This document shows, in pieces, positions 6,844 through 15,706 of a stretch of 64,000 bases of DNA; position 1 is the first letter of the stretch, and each line of letters begins with the position of its first letter. Position numbers and translations under genes: made by a program. The stretch lies in contig NZ_CP053452.2 of the NCBI RefSeq assembly GCF_013128195.2, positions 4,588,001 through 4,652,000 of the forward strand, given 5' to 3'. This DNA comes from Frigoriglobus tundricola (lineage in GTDB: Bacteria; Planctomycetota; Planctomycetia; Gemmatales; Gemmataceae). The notes beneath the pieces are model-generated. The model was not told where the DNA came from. It was given only the letters and a program-made list of their open reading frames with translations, and did no database searches.

Positions 6844-8685
6844 TCAGTTCTTGAACTCCCACACCCGCGCGGTTTTGTCCGCGCTGCCGCTGACGAGCGT
6901 TTCGCCTTCGGGGGCGAACGCGACGGCCTTCACCGCGTCCGTGTGGCCCTTCAGCACCGCGAGTTCCTTGCCCGTTTCGGCGTCCCAGAGGCGGAGCGTT
7001 TTGTCCGCGCTGCCGGTAACGATCTGCTTGCCGTCGGGGCGGAACGCGATCGCGGTGACGGTGCCCGTGTGCCCCTTGAGCGTGACCGCGAGTTTGCCCG
7101 TGAGGCCGAAGTAGATGCGCGTCTCCCCGTTCTTCCCGCCGACGGCGAACACCTTGCTCTGCGGGCACGCGGCCATCGCCGTGGCCGTGAACGTCTCGAG
7201 CTTCACTGCCCAGGCCGGGTCGTCCTTGCCCTTGGCCCACTGCCGCAGCACGCCACCGGAAACGGTGCCGATGAACTGGTCGTCGCAGGCCGCGGCGAAC
7301 GCGATGTCCTCCTTGTGAACGAACCGCCCGACCGACATGAACGGGATGACGTGTTCGGCGAACCGGTTCTCCAGGAGCGACAGAACGTGATTGCCCCGCG
7401 CCTCGAGCCAGAACGCCCCGTCCGGGGTGACGCCGTAAGACTTCGCCTGCCCCTTGCTGCCCGACCCGGGGAAGATGCGGCCCTTCTTCTCGACCGAGCA
7501 CTGGTGGTAGTTGTCGCGGTCGTGTGTGACGAGGTGCAGCCAGGCGCCGTCGGCGGACACCTGCAACTGGTTGATGCCGCCCGCGCCGTCCTCGGTGCCG
7601 TCGAGCAGCTTCTCCTTCTCCCGGCCGGTGTTCGCGTCCCACAGGGCCAGGATGCCGTCCTTGTCGCCGGTCGCGACGAAACCCGGACCGAGCGCCACTG
7701 CGGTCACCGCGGCCTTATGGGCGAGGGTGTGCTTCGTGGTCCAGCCCTTCTGAACCCGGGGCGCGGGCGGCGCGGCAACGGGCGCGTCCGGGAGCGGCGC
7801 GGGGGGCGCGGCGGTCAGTGAGTAGAGGCCGAAGCCCCCCAGCGCGAGACCGACGCCCGCGAAACCGGCCGCGAGCAGTTTGAAGGTGGCGGAGTGCATG
7901 GTCGGAACCCCCTGTGCGAGGGCGGCGATCGAAGCGGGGATCGCTCCGTCGGCCGCCGCGACCGCGGCACCGGTCGAAACCAGGACCGCGGTACGAACGG
8001 TTGACGCGGCGAGTTGCACCGGCACGATCGCCGTTGCGGCCGACGCCGGCAACAGCACCCCGAGCCCCGCTGCGGGGACCGCCACGCCGCGCCGGGTGAG
8101 GCGGTCGGCGAGCAGCTTCCTGGCCCGGGCGAGGCGCCCGGAGAGCGCCCCTTCGGACCACCCGAGGGCCGCCGCCGCGTCCGCCCGCGACCGCTGTTCG
8201 AGGTCGCACAGCACGACCGCAGCGCGGTATTGGGACGGCATCCCGGCGAGCACGTCGTCGATTTGCGCCCGCGTGGCGGCCGCGTCCGGGTCCGGCTCGG
8301 TGTGGGCCGCCGCGATGCGGTCGAGGTCGGCCGGGGCCGACGACACCGCCTTGCGCGCCCACGCCTTTGCCTTCCGGGCCACGTGAAACGCGACGCCGTG
8401 CAGCCACGCCCCCACCCGCTCGGGCGGGTGAACCGTAGCGGCCCTCGTGGCCAGTACCAGGAACGTCGCCTGGAAGGCGTCGTCCGCGGTGTGCACGTCG
8501 GGGTACAGTGCGCGGCGACAGGTGGCGAGGACCATCGGACCGTGCCGGCGGACCAGTTCGGCGAACGCGCCGTCGTCGCGTGTGTCGGCGAACCGGCACA
8601 CGAGGTCGCCGTCGGTCGCGGGCACTTCTGAGGAGGTGACGGCGAACGGGGCGGAGCGGAACCAGGCGCGCAACCGGGCTGACAT
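6844..8685 (-). CDS. ECF sigma factor fused to a membrane helix and WD40 propeller
   Basis: Residues about 30-100 form sigma region 2 (FAELVRRHGPMVLATCRRAL, then ADDAFQATFLVLA) and 150-205 region 4 (YRAAVVLCDLEQRS, ALSGRLARARKLLADRL). A hydrophobic stretch at about 270-295 (LLAAGFAGVGLALGGFGLY) follows, then a Pro/Ala linker and WD40 repeats to the end (GHTGTVTAIAFRPDGKQIV, GSADKTLRLWDAETG, GSADKTARVWEF). The layout suggests cytoplasmic promoter recognition tied to a propeller outside the membrane. Such fusions are known from planctomycetes, where mechanism is unproven. The propeller closely resembles the separate WD40 protein encoded just upstream on the same strand. There is no anti-sigma factor nearby. 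Confidence 0.88.
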   Translation of the reverse strand: MSARLRAWFRSAPFAVTSSEVPATDGDLVCRFADTRDDGAFAELVRRHGPMVLATCRRALYPDVHTADDAFQATFLVLATRAATVHPPERVGAWLHGVAFHVARKAKAWARKAVSSAPADLDRIAAAHTEPDPDAAATRAQIDDVLAGMPSQYRAAVVLCDLEQRSRADAAAALGWSEGALSGRLARARKLLADRLTRRGVAVPAAGLGVLLPASAATAIVPVQLAASTVRTAVLVSTGAAVAAADGAIPASIAALAQGVPTMHSATFKLLAAGFAGVGLALGGFGLYSLTAAPPAPLPDAPVAAPPAPRVQKGWTTKHTLAHKAAVTAVALGPGFVATGDKDGILALWDANTGREKEKLLDGTEDGAGGINQLQVSADGAWLHLVTHDRDNYHQCSVEKKGRIFPGSGSKGQAKSYGVTPDGAFWLEARGNHVLSLLENRFAEHVIPFMSVGRFVHKEDIAFAAACDDQFIGTVSGGVLRQWAKGKDDPAWAVKLETFTATAMAACPQSKVFAVGGKNGETRIYFGLTGKLAVTLKGHTGTVTAIAFRPDGKQIVTGSADKTLRLWDAETGKELAVLKGHTDAVKAVAFAPEGETLVSGSADKTARVWEFKN

Positions 8686-8840
8686 CGGGGAACCCTCCGT
8701 TCCCGCGTCGCGGCGGGAACATTCAGCAGGGCGGGGAGTGTGTGACCACCCACCTTTCCCGCCGCGGGGCCAAGCGCGTACACAATTTTCGCAGAATTCG
8801 CACGGGACGCGAGTTAAACACTCGGTTTTCGAGTGGGCCG

Positions 8841-8932
8841 CTGTCGGAGACAGCGACCGCGCCGGGATGAGATCGCTCGGACGGGAACCGGATCAGGCCA
8901 CCTGGTGTGCGACCGCCGATTGTCGGAGACAG
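8841..8932. repeat. Two copies of TGTCGGAGACAG upstream of the sigma/WD40 gene
   Basis: CTGTC-GGA-GACAG at 8841-8853 recurs as TGTCGGAGACAG at 8921-8932, 80 bp apart, in the 273-bp gap between the two minus-strand WD40 genes. Each copy is a short inverted repeat. They could be operator sites for the gene starting at 8685; no other signal was recognised in this gap. Confidence 0.35.
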
Positions 8933-8958
8933 TCAGCCGCCCGATTTTCGGAACCGGG

Positions 8959-9948
8959 TCACGGCTTGTAAACCCATACGCGGGCGGTCTTGTCGTCGCT
9001 GGCGGTCACGAGCGTCTCGTCGGCCGCGAACCACACGGCCGTGACCGGACCGGCGTGGTCCTTCAGCCGCTCCTCCGGTTCACCGGTCCACGGGTTCCAG
9101 AAGCGCACGGTGCCGTCTTCGCCGCCGGTGACGATCAGCCCGGAGTCCGGGGCGAAAGTCACCGCCCGCACCGCGCCCTTGTGCCCCTTGAGGGTGGCGA
9201 GCCGCTTGCCCTTCTCCGCGCCGAACACCTCGACGGCGCCCTCATCTCCCCCGACCGCGATCATCGCCCCGTCCGGTGAGACCGCGAGGGCCGTCGGGTC
9301 CAACTTGAGATCGAGCGCCCAGAGGAGCTTGGATTCGCTCCCGTCCGGGCGCGAGGACCAGTGCCGCAGGGTGTTCCTTGCGTCCACGGTGGCAACGGCC
9401 GAGCCCCCCGGGGCCACCAGTTGCACGCGCTCCGTGTGGGCGAAGCCGGTCGAGATGTTGAGCGAGATGCTCCCGTTGAGCATAAAATCGACCTTCAAGG
9501 TGCCCACCATTTCCTCTTGGTCCCCTTGAACAACGAGCCACGTGCCGTCGGAGCGGGGGGCGACGGGGCGGAACCCCGATATCGGGCCGAACAGCCCGCG
9601 GTCCTTGCCGATCACCACGTATTGCGCGACGGAGACCCGGTCGCGGGAACCGATGTTGAGCCGCTTGCCGTCGGGTGTCGGCCGGAGGAAATCGACGGGC
9701 CGCAGCAACTCGTTGGTGCCGTCGAGGAGCGTCTCGCGGAGCGCGCCCGTCTGTGCGTCCCAGAGTTGCACCACGCCGTCCCGGTCGGCGGTCGCGAACG
9801 CGTCGGCGATCGCGGTGACCGCGGTGACGGGCGCCTTGTGAGTGAACGTGTGCCGCTCCACCCACCCGCGGGCCGGGTGCGGCATGGGTGCGACGTGCGG
9901 GCCGGGCGCGGGGCTCGCGAAGGCGATCAGTGCGGCCAGAACCAGCAT
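8959..9948 (-). CDS. Exported WD40-repeat protein
   Basis: A short hydrophobic N terminus (MLVLAALIAFASPAPG) looks like a signal peptide or anchor, followed by a full set of WD40 blades (LATLKGHKGAVRAVTFAPD, TGGEDGTVRFWNPWTGE, ASDDKTARVWVYKP). It is collinear with the propeller of the neighbouring sigma fusion: ERHTFTHKAPVTAVTAIADA against TKHTLAHKAAVTAVALGPGF, and LRETLLDGTNE against KEKLLDGTED. The two therefore arose by local duplication with gain or loss of the sigma part. It is upstream on the same strand and may share a transcript, although 273 bp separate them. The binding partner is unknown. Confidence 0.8.
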   Translation of the reverse strand: MLVLAALIAFASPAPGPHVAPMPHPARGWVERHTFTHKAPVTAVTAIADAFATADRDGVVQLWDAQTGALRETLLDGTNELLRPVDFLRPTPDGKRLNIGSRDRVSVAQYVVIGKDRGLFGPISGFRPVAPRSDGTWLVVQGDQEEMVGTLKVDFMLNGSISLNISTGFAHTERVQLVAPGGSAVATVDARNTLRHWSSRPDGSESKLLWALDLKLDPTALAVSPDGAMIAVGGDEGAVEVFGAEKGKRLATLKGHKGAVRAVTFAPDSGLIVTGGEDGTVRFWNPWTGEPEERLKDHAGPVTAVWFAADETLVTASDDKTARVWVYKP

Positions 9949-10180
9949 GGAAGTTCCCTCTCCGAGGTGGCCGGGTGCGGCCCGCGGCGGGACCGCCCCG
10001 CGCGTTTGTTACGCGCTCCACACAAGTATGACGCGGCGCCGTCACAAGTCCAGGCCCCAAAGCGCACCCGCCGCGGGCGCGAGGAACTGAAAGATTCGCG
10101 CCGATTAGCGGTTTGGATTGGTATGTTGTGTGCGAGTAGAATGCGTTAACTCGCTTCTCACCGTGTCACGAAAGCACGTC

Positions 10181-10915
10181 ATGCGCGTACTCACCGCGAT
10201 CCCCGTCTACAACGAGGCGAAGCACGTCCACGACGTGCTCGCCGAGGTGCGCCGGTACAGCCCGAACATTCTCGTCGTGAACGACGGCTCGACCGACGGC
10301 ACCGCCGAGTTGCTCGACCGCGAGCCGGGGCTGTGCCGCATCGACCACGCCGCCAACGGCGGGTACGGGGCGGCGCTCGTTTCGGCGTTCCAGTTCGCCC
10401 GCGCGAGCGACTTCGACGTCCTGGTGACGATGGACTGCGACGGCCAGCACGAACCGTCCCGCATCCCGGTGCTGCTCGAAGCGATCCACGATTGCGACAT
10501 CGTATCGGGGTCGCGGTACTACCGCGATTTCCGCCAGGACACCCCGGCCCCCACCGATCGCCGCTTCATCAACGCCGTCGTCACGCGCGAGATCAACGAC
10601 CGCTACGGGCTGAACCTCACCGACGCGTTCTGCGGCTTCAAGGCCTACCGCCGCGAGGCGCTGGAGAAGCTGCACATCACGGAACGCGGCTGGGGCATGC
10701 CGCTGCAACTGTGGGTGCAGGCGGCGCGCCAGGGGCTGCGCGTGAAAGAGATCGGGGTGCCGCGCTTGTACCTCGATCCGAACCGCGCGTTCGGCGGGGT
10801 GATGAACGACCCCGAACAGCGGCTCGCGTACTACCGCGGCGTCCTCGCGGCCGCCAGCCACGACGTCCTGCCGGGCACGCGTGCGGCGTGTTGCCCCTGT
10901 CCGGGGTCGTGCTAA
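10181..10915 (+). CDS. Family 2 glycosyltransferase (dolichol-phosphate mannosyltransferase-like)
   Basis: The 244-residue protein from ATG at 10181 starts MRVLTAIPVYNEAKHV. It has the GT2 nucleotide-binding block ILVVNDGSTDGTAELL, the metal-binding MDCDGQHEP and VSGSRYY in family order. There is no C-terminal membrane segment, so it resembles the soluble DPM1/polyprenyl-phosphate sugar transferases. It would load a sugar from a nucleotide onto a lipid carrier at the inner face of the membrane. The stop overlaps the start of the next gene (TAATG), indicating translational coupling with the BshC-like gene. The actual sugar is unknown. A longer in-frame start at 10118 lacks conserved sequence. 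Confidence 0.85.
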   Translation: MRVLTAIPVYNEAKHVHDVLAEVRRYSPNILVVNDGSTDGTAELLDREPGLCRIDHAANGGYGAALVSAFQFARASDFDVLVTMDCDGQHEPSRIPVLLEAIHDCDIVSGSRYYRDFRQDTPAPTDRRFINAVVTREINDRYGLNLTDAFCGFKAYRREALEKLHITERGWGMPLQLWVQAARQGLRVKEIGVPRLYLDPNRAFGGVMNDPEQRLAYYRGVLAAASHDVLPGTRAACCPCPGSC

Positions 10916-12444
10916 TGTCGCGCCGGTACCGCGCACCGACCGTGAACCGAGCGGTGCTGGCCGAACCCGGTTTCGACTCCCTCCCGGCGCTGGTGGAGGC
11001 GAACCGTAAACAGCTCGACCGCGCCGACGTGATCGCGGGCGGCATCGCCCTGCGCGAGTTACGCGCGCGCGCCCGGCGCGAAGTGCTGGAACTGGCTCGG
11101 GAAGCGAGCCGCGACCGGGACGGAGCGAACCAGTCAGTTACTGCACATGTGGCCGGTCCGCTATCTCCCGATCGCGGCTCACTTCCCGAGCGTGGCTCAC
11201 CTGACGCCCCTCTGATCCTCGCCGGGCACCAGCCGGAACTGGCGCACCCCGGCGTCTGGGTGAAAAACTTCGCGCTCAACGGCCTCGCCCGCAAGCTCGG
11301 CGGCGTTCCGCTCAACCTCGTTGTCGATAACGACACGCTGAAAAGCGCCGCCCTCCGGTTTCCGGTCGTTCACGACCGCGACCCGTCTGCGGTCCGGCTC
11401 GAGAGCCTCGCGTTCGACGCGTTCAGCGGTGAAGTCCCTTACGAGGACCGCCGGATCGAGGCCCCCGGCGAGTTCGACTCGTTCGCGGACCGGGCACGGC
11501 CTTTGTGGGGAAACTGGGGCTACGAACCGCTCCTGCCGCGAGTATGGTCGGGTGCCGTTCGTCGCGCACCGGCGGCTCTCGTCGGCGCGCGGTTCACGGC
11601 CGCCCGGCGGCACTACGAACGCGAATGGGGCTGTCACAACTTGGAGCTGCCCGTCAGCCGGCTGGCGCAGACGGACGCGTTCGGCCGCTTCGCGCGGCAC
11701 GTCCTCAACGACCTGCCCCGCTTTCGCGCCGTGTACAACGCGGCCGTTCGTACGTACCGCGAAGCGAACGGCATCCGCAGCGCGAACCACCCGGCCCCGG
11801 ACCTCGCAGCAGGCGAGGCCCCGTTCTGGGTGCGCACGAGTGAGGGGAAGCGCCAGCGGGCCACACCCACGAGTGCGGGCCGGTTGCTCCGGCCGCGGGC
11901 ACTCACGCTGACGCTGTTCGCCCGCGTGTGCCTCGGTGATTTCTTCATCCACGGCATCGGTGGCGGAAAGTACGACGAAGTCACCGATGCCATCATCCGC
12001 GACTACTTCGAGATCGAGCCGCCCGCATATCAGGTGCTCTCGGCGACCCTCCACCTCCCGCTGGCGGCGTTCCCGTCCGCCCCGGACGACCGCACGCGCG
12101 CCGAGCGCCGCGTGCGCGATCTCTTCTGGAACCCGCAGAGGTACTTGAGTGCGGAGCAGCGCGCGAACCCGGACGTGAAGGCGCTCGTCGAAGCCCACGC
12201 GGCGCTCGCAAGGAGCGAGCCGCCGCACGGGCGTCACCTCGAGCGGAAAGAATGGTTCCGCGCGCTCCAGCGGATCGAGAGCGCGTTGCGTCCCCTGGTT
12301 GCGGATCAGATGCCCGAGGCGGAAGCGGAGCTGGCTCGTGTGCGAAGTGAAGTGGAAGCGAACTCGGTTCTCCAGCGCCGCGACTACGCGTGGGTGCTGT
12401 ACCCCGAGGAAACGCTCCGGCCGTTCTTGCAGGGGTTCTTGTAG
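10915..12444 (+). CDS. Large soluble protein, remotely BshC-like
   Basis: The ATG at 10915 overlaps the previous stop, giving 509 residues with no membrane segments. Two blocks recall the bacillithiol ligase BshC: LILAGHQPELAHPGVWVKNF (BshC has a GQQ-G-F-G-P-Y block) and LLRPRALTLTLFARV followed by FFIHGIGGGKYDEVTD (BshC has LRPVVQD and GPGE-Y). An acidic/basic helical C terminus resembles the BshC coiled coil. The resemblance is weak and from memory, and I did not find bshA or bshB here, although the coupled GT2 gene is not BshA-like. A role in thiol or lipid-linked sugar metabolism remains open. The N terminus has an unusually basic helix (ALRELRARARREVLELA). Confidence 0.5.
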   Translation: MSRRYRAPTVNRAVLAEPGFDSLPALVEANRKQLDRADVIAGGIALRELRARARREVLELAREASRDRDGANQSVTAHVAGPLSPDRGSLPERGSPDAPLILAGHQPELAHPGVWVKNFALNGLARKLGGVPLNLVVDNDTLKSAALRFPVVHDRDPSAVRLESLAFDAFSGEVPYEDRRIEAPGEFDSFADRARPLWGNWGYEPLLPRVWSGAVRRAPAALVGARFTAARRHYEREWGCHNLELPVSRLAQTDAFGRFARHVLNDLPRFRAVYNAAVRTYREANGIRSANHPAPDLAAGEAPFWVRTSEGKRQRATPTSAGRLLRPRALTLTLFARVCLGDFFIHGIGGGKYDEVTDAIIRDYFEIEPPAYQVLSATLHLPLAAFPSAPDDRTRAERRVRDLFWNPQRYLSAEQRANPDVKALVEAHAALARSEPPHGRHLERKEWFRALQRIESALRPLVADQMPEAEAELARVRSEVEANSVLQRRDYAWVLYPEETLRPFLQGFL

Positions 12445-12445
12445 G

Positions 12446-12527
12446 GTGGGACACGGCGTTGCGCCGGCCCACCGGGCAAGAGAGCTCCAAAGAGAAGACG
12501 GTGGGCCGGCGCAACGCCGTGTCCCAC
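12446..12527. terminator. 29-bp perfect palindrome between convergent genes
   Basis: Arms 12446-12474 and 12499-12527 pair perfectly over 29 bp (outer end GTGGGACACGG) around a 24-nt loop. The words CCACCGGGCAAGAGA follow both arms directly, so the structure is also part of a short direct repeat. It begins two bases after one stop and ends 25 bp before the other, fitting a bidirectional terminator, though its length and flanking repeat suggest an inserted palindromic element. There is no U-tract. Confidence 0.6.
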
Positions 12528-12552
12528 CGGGCAAGAGAACCGGTTCGCGCCG

Positions 12553-13344
12553 CTACTTCTTCTTACCGGCGACCATCTCCTCGGCCGCGGTCAGGATCTC
12601 GGCAACCTTCTCGTCGGTGAGGTCGTCGGGTTTCAAGTCCCACCGCTGGACCATTCGCAAGCGGTTGTACAGGATGACCGTGATCGGGGTGCTCTCAACG
12701 AGCCCCAGAGCGGTCGCCGAGGGCGAGGTGGTGGGCGCGATGCCGAACGGGACGTTGTCCGCGGCCAAGGCGGTCGCGAAGGCCCGCACTTCGTCCTCGT
12801 ACACCTTGCGCTTCTCGTCGTCGGGGTACTCCTTCGGTGCTTCGACTTTCTCGTCGCTGCCGTCGGCGGCCTTGACCGTCACGACTTTGGGGCCGCCCTC
12901 CAGCTTCAGGTACGCGACGAACGCGGCCATCTTGTCGGACCGGTACTTCGGGACGAGCGCGTCGGCGCCTTTGATGAGTTTGCCGAGGCCGCCCCCCGCA
13001 TCCGCCCCTTTGAGGTCGGTGCGCACGAACACCGCGATCACCGGCGAGAGCCCGTACTCGCACACGAGGCAGTGGGTCTTGCCGGTCCGGTTCCGCGGGT
13101 CCAGCGACTCGGTGCCGTCCGCGTTCTTGACCGGCACTTTGAACCGGTTGTCCACAACCAGTTGCATGCGGAACGGGGCCGGAACGACGTTGGCGACGGT
13201 CGCCCCGCGGGCGACCGCCGCGGCCGCCGCCAGGGCCGCCGCCTGGGGCGACGGGTCCGCCCTTGGTGCCGGTTCCTGGGCCGGCGCGACCAGCGCCGCA
13301 CCGGCCAGCACCCCGAACACCGCCGCCGCGTGCCGGATCGTCAT
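12553..13344 (-). CDS. Exported protein of unknown function with a CLVC motif
   Basis: From ATG at 13344 the product is 263 residues and starts with a clear signal peptide (MTIRHAAAVFGVLAGAALVAPAQ). An alanine-rich segment follows, then a domain with THCLVCEYGLSPVIAVFVR, a Cys-x-x-Cys before a hydrophobic strand that resembles a thioredoxin-like fold, and a Lys/Glu-rich C terminus ending in KKK. It would be exported to the periplasm. It faces the BshC-like gene across the strong palindrome and diverges from the next gene. A redox role is an inference from the CxxC only. Confidence 0.6.
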   Translation of the reverse strand: MTIRHAAAVFGVLAGAALVAPAQEPAPRADPSPQAAALAAAAAVARGATVANVVPAPFRMQLVVDNRFKVPVKNADGTESLDPRNRTGKTHCLVCEYGLSPVIAVFVRTDLKGADAGGGLGKLIKGADALVPKYRSDKMAAFVAYLKLEGGPKVVTVKAADGSDEKVEAPKEYPDDEKRKVYEDEVRAFATALAADNVPFGIAPTTSPSATALGLVESTPITVILYNRLRMVQRWDLKPDDLTDEKVAEILTAAEEMVAGKKK

Positions 13345-13520
13345 CACCGCTCCTCCCAACATCCGCCGGTATCCCTTATCATTAGGTTGACGGCGCCGAC
13401 ACACCGCGTCAAGGTAACGTCCGGGTAAACCCTTGCCGGACGGGGCCTGTTCCCGGTAGGATCGGCAAGTTGGAACTCTCGTCCCGTCCGCTCCCTTCCG
13501 TCGCCGGAGATGGTGCCTTC

Positions 13521-15002
13521 ATGGCCGTCGAATTGCGCTGCCCGGAGTGCCGGGCCAAACTCCGTCTGAAGTCCGCGCCGGAGGCCGGCACCGAGGTCGA
13601 GTGCCCCAAGTGCGGCACCGTGTTCCCCGCGCCGGAGCCGGAGGACGACGCGGACGCGCCCCGGAAGAAGGCGCCGGCCCCGGACGAGAAACCCGCCAAG
13701 GCGAGCGAGGACAAGAAGCCCAAGGCGCCGAAGGACCCGAAAGCGCCGCGGAAGCGGAAGGCCAAGAAGCAGGAAACGAGTAAGCTCGCGCTCATCGCCG
13801 TGATCTGCGCCGGCACGGTCCTGCTCGCCTGCATGAGCGGCGTGCTCATCTGGTACTTCACGCGCACGACCAAGGCCGTCGAGATGTTCTACTACGTGCC
13901 CGAGGACGCCCAGACCGCGTGGGGCATCAACGTCGGGCACGTCCAGAAGTACCCGGTGTTCTACAAGGCGATCAACTCCCTCATCAGCGGGGCCCCGTTC
14001 AAGCCCGCCGCCGACGCCATCGCCAAAGCCGCCGGCACCGACATGGACGGCCTGGTGGAATACGTCGCCGTGGCCGAATCGACCAAGAACGGCTCGGTCG
14101 CCGTGTTCCGGACCAAGACCGAGTTCGACGGCGCCGATCTGTCCAAAATCCCGGGCGCGGAGAAAAAGACGCTCGACGGGAAAACGTATTACAACGTGCC
14201 GATCAGCTGGCAGGGAAATGCGTCGGCGCGGGTGTTTGCCCCGACCAACCGGCTGATCGTCGTCTGCCCCGCGGATCCCGGGGTTCTCAACGACTCGGTG
14301 TTCAAAAAGATGATCAACGGACACGCCGACAGCCGGGACAAGACGCTCGGCGTGCGCATGGGGGCGCTGGGCAAGCGGGTCACCCGCGGGACGTTCTGGC
14401 AGTTGATCATGTTCGACAACGAATGGAACGTGGAGAGGGCCCTGCCGCAGGTGACCGTTGCTCAGGACGGCAAGACCAGCCCCGACGATCCCAAGGCCAA
14501 GAAGCGGGCCGAGTACTCCGAAGGCATGAAGGGGTCGTCCGGCATTGGGGTCAAAGCCAGCCTCGGCAGCCGCGAACTGCGGTTCGAGATGATTGTGGCG
14601 GAAAAGGACGGAACGCGCGCCACAGAATATGCCAAGAGGATGAAGGAAAGCGATCTCGGTAAGGGCGACGAGGGCACGCCCCCCCGGTGGTTCAAGGAAG
14701 AAACCTCGGGCCTGGGCGACAAGAAGATCGAGGCCCAAGTCATTTCCAACCTGGCGTTCGGATCGTCCGGCGACTTGTTCTTCGTCAAGACGGCCGTCGA
14801 CACCACGGACGTCCAGCAATCGGCGAGCAAGCTCCTGGGCAGGGTTCTCGGCGCGACCGCCCAGAACGCGGGTGGGGCGCCGGGCGCCGGGCCGGGCGCC
14901 CCACCCGGTGGCTCGGGTGGTCCGGGGCGCCCGGGTGGTCCGGGGCGCCCCGGACCACCCGGACCGAAGCAGCGCCGCCGCTACAACCGGACCCGATGTT
15001 GA
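13521..15002 (+). CDS. Zinc-ribbon membrane protein with collagen-like tail
   Basis: ATG at 13521 starts an MJ0042-type zinc ribbon (MAVELRCPECRAKL, VECPKCGTVF). An approximately 55-residue Lys/Pro/Asp linker follows, one membrane helix at about 93-115 (LALIAVICAGTVLLACMSG), and a 350-residue outer domain without known motifs. The last 45 residues are Gly/Pro-rich in GGPGRPGGPGRPGP style. Ribbon, charged linker, single helix and large outer domain are a recurring architecture in planctomycetes (a second, shorter example lies at 22255). The stop at 15002 overlaps the queC start at 14996 by 7 bp, so the two genes are probably co-translated. The function is unknown. Confidence 0.7.
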   Translation: MAVELRCPECRAKLRLKSAPEAGTEVECPKCGTVFPAPEPEDDADAPRKKAPAPDEKPAKASEDKKPKAPKDPKAPRKRKAKKQETSKLALIAVICAGTVLLACMSGVLIWYFTRTTKAVEMFYYVPEDAQTAWGINVGHVQKYPVFYKAINSLISGAPFKPAADAIAKAAGTDMDGLVEYVAVAESTKNGSVAVFRTKTEFDGADLSKIPGAEKKTLDGKTYYNVPISWQGNASARVFAPTNRLIVVCPADPGVLNDSVFKKMINGHADSRDKTLGVRMGALGKRVTRGTFWQLIMFDNEWNVERALPQVTVAQDGKTSPDDPKAKKRAEYSEGMKGSSGIGVKASLGSRELRFEMIVAEKDGTRATEYAKRMKESDLGKGDEGTPPRWFKEETSGLGDKKIEAQVISNLAFGSSGDLFFVKTAVDTTDVQQSASKLLGRVLGATAQNAGGAPGAGPGAPPGGSGGPGRPGGPGRPGPPGPKQRRRYNRTRC

Positions 15003-15706
15003 ACACTCCCGCACCCGCGTGGCCGCCACCGGCCCCGTCCCGCCCGCTCGCGGTCCTTGTCAGCGGCGGGTTGGACAGCGCCGTTCTGCTCGCCGAAGCG
15101 GCCCGGGCGTACCCACTTGTGTTCCCGCTGTACGTCCGCACCGGGCTCCACTGGGAGGAGGTGGAGCGCGCGTACCTGGATCGCTTTCTCGTCGCGGTCC
15201 GGGCGCCCGGGCTGCGCCCGCTCGTCGTCCTCGACCAGCCGGTCGCGGACGTGTACGGGACCCATTGGAGCGTTTCGGGCGAGGGCGTTCCGGGCGCCGA
15301 CACGCCGGACGAGGCGGTCTTCCTGCCCGGCCGGAACGTGCTGCTGCTCGCCAAGCCGCTCATCTGGTGCCATTTGAACGGGGTTCCGGAGGTCGCGACC
15401 GCGCCGCTCGGCTCCAACCCGTTCCCCGACGCGACCCAGGCGTTTTACGACGGGTTCGCCCGGATCGTCAGTTCGGCCATTGGCGGGAGCGTGAGCGTTC
15501 TCCGCCCGTACTCCGCGCTCCACAAACTCGACGTGCTGCGCCGCGGGCGCGGGCTCCCGCTGGAGTACACGTTCTCGTGCATCCGCCCGGCCGCGGGCGG
15601 CGTACATTGCGGTGCGTGCAACAAATGTGCGGAGCGCCGCGCCGGGTTCCGCGACGCGGGCACGGATGACCCGACGCGTTACGCGTCGGACGAACGGTCG
15701 GCGTGA
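14996..15706 (+). CDS. queC: 7-cyano-7-deazaguanine synthase
   Basis: QueC converts 7-carboxy-7-deazaguanine to preQ0 with ATP and ammonia, in the queuosine/7-deazaguanine pathway. The PP-loop is LVSGGLDSAVLL near residue 22, and the C-terminal zinc site is FSCIRPAAGGVHCGACNKC with four Cys in family spacing. The length of 236 residues is normal. The ATG at 14996 lies inside the end of the preceding gene. The queD gene follows 85 bp downstream in the same direction. The two other usual pathway genes (queE, folE) are not in this window. Confidence 0.9.
   Translation: MLNTPAPAWPPPAPSRPLAVLVSGGLDSAVLLAEAARAYPLVFPLYVRTGLHWEEVERAYLDRFLVAVRAPGLRPLVVLDQPVADVYGTHWSVSGEGVPGADTPDEAVFLPGRNVLLLAKPLIWCHLNGVPEVATAPLGSNPFPDATQAFYDGFARIVSSAIGGSVSVLRPYSALHKLDVLRRGRGLPLEYTFSCIRPAAGGVHCGACNKCAERRAGFRDAGTDDPTRYASDERSA

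Noticed and set aside
5441..7642. A 733-codon minus-strand frame opposite the Nramp gene
   Set aside because: Composition is Arg/Gly/His/Asp-rich noise and it crosses two well-supported genes.
10118..10180. Upstream start for the GT2 glycosyltransferase
   Set aside because: The extra 21 residues are Cys/Val-rich and unlike the family, whose conserved strand begins at the ATG at 10181.
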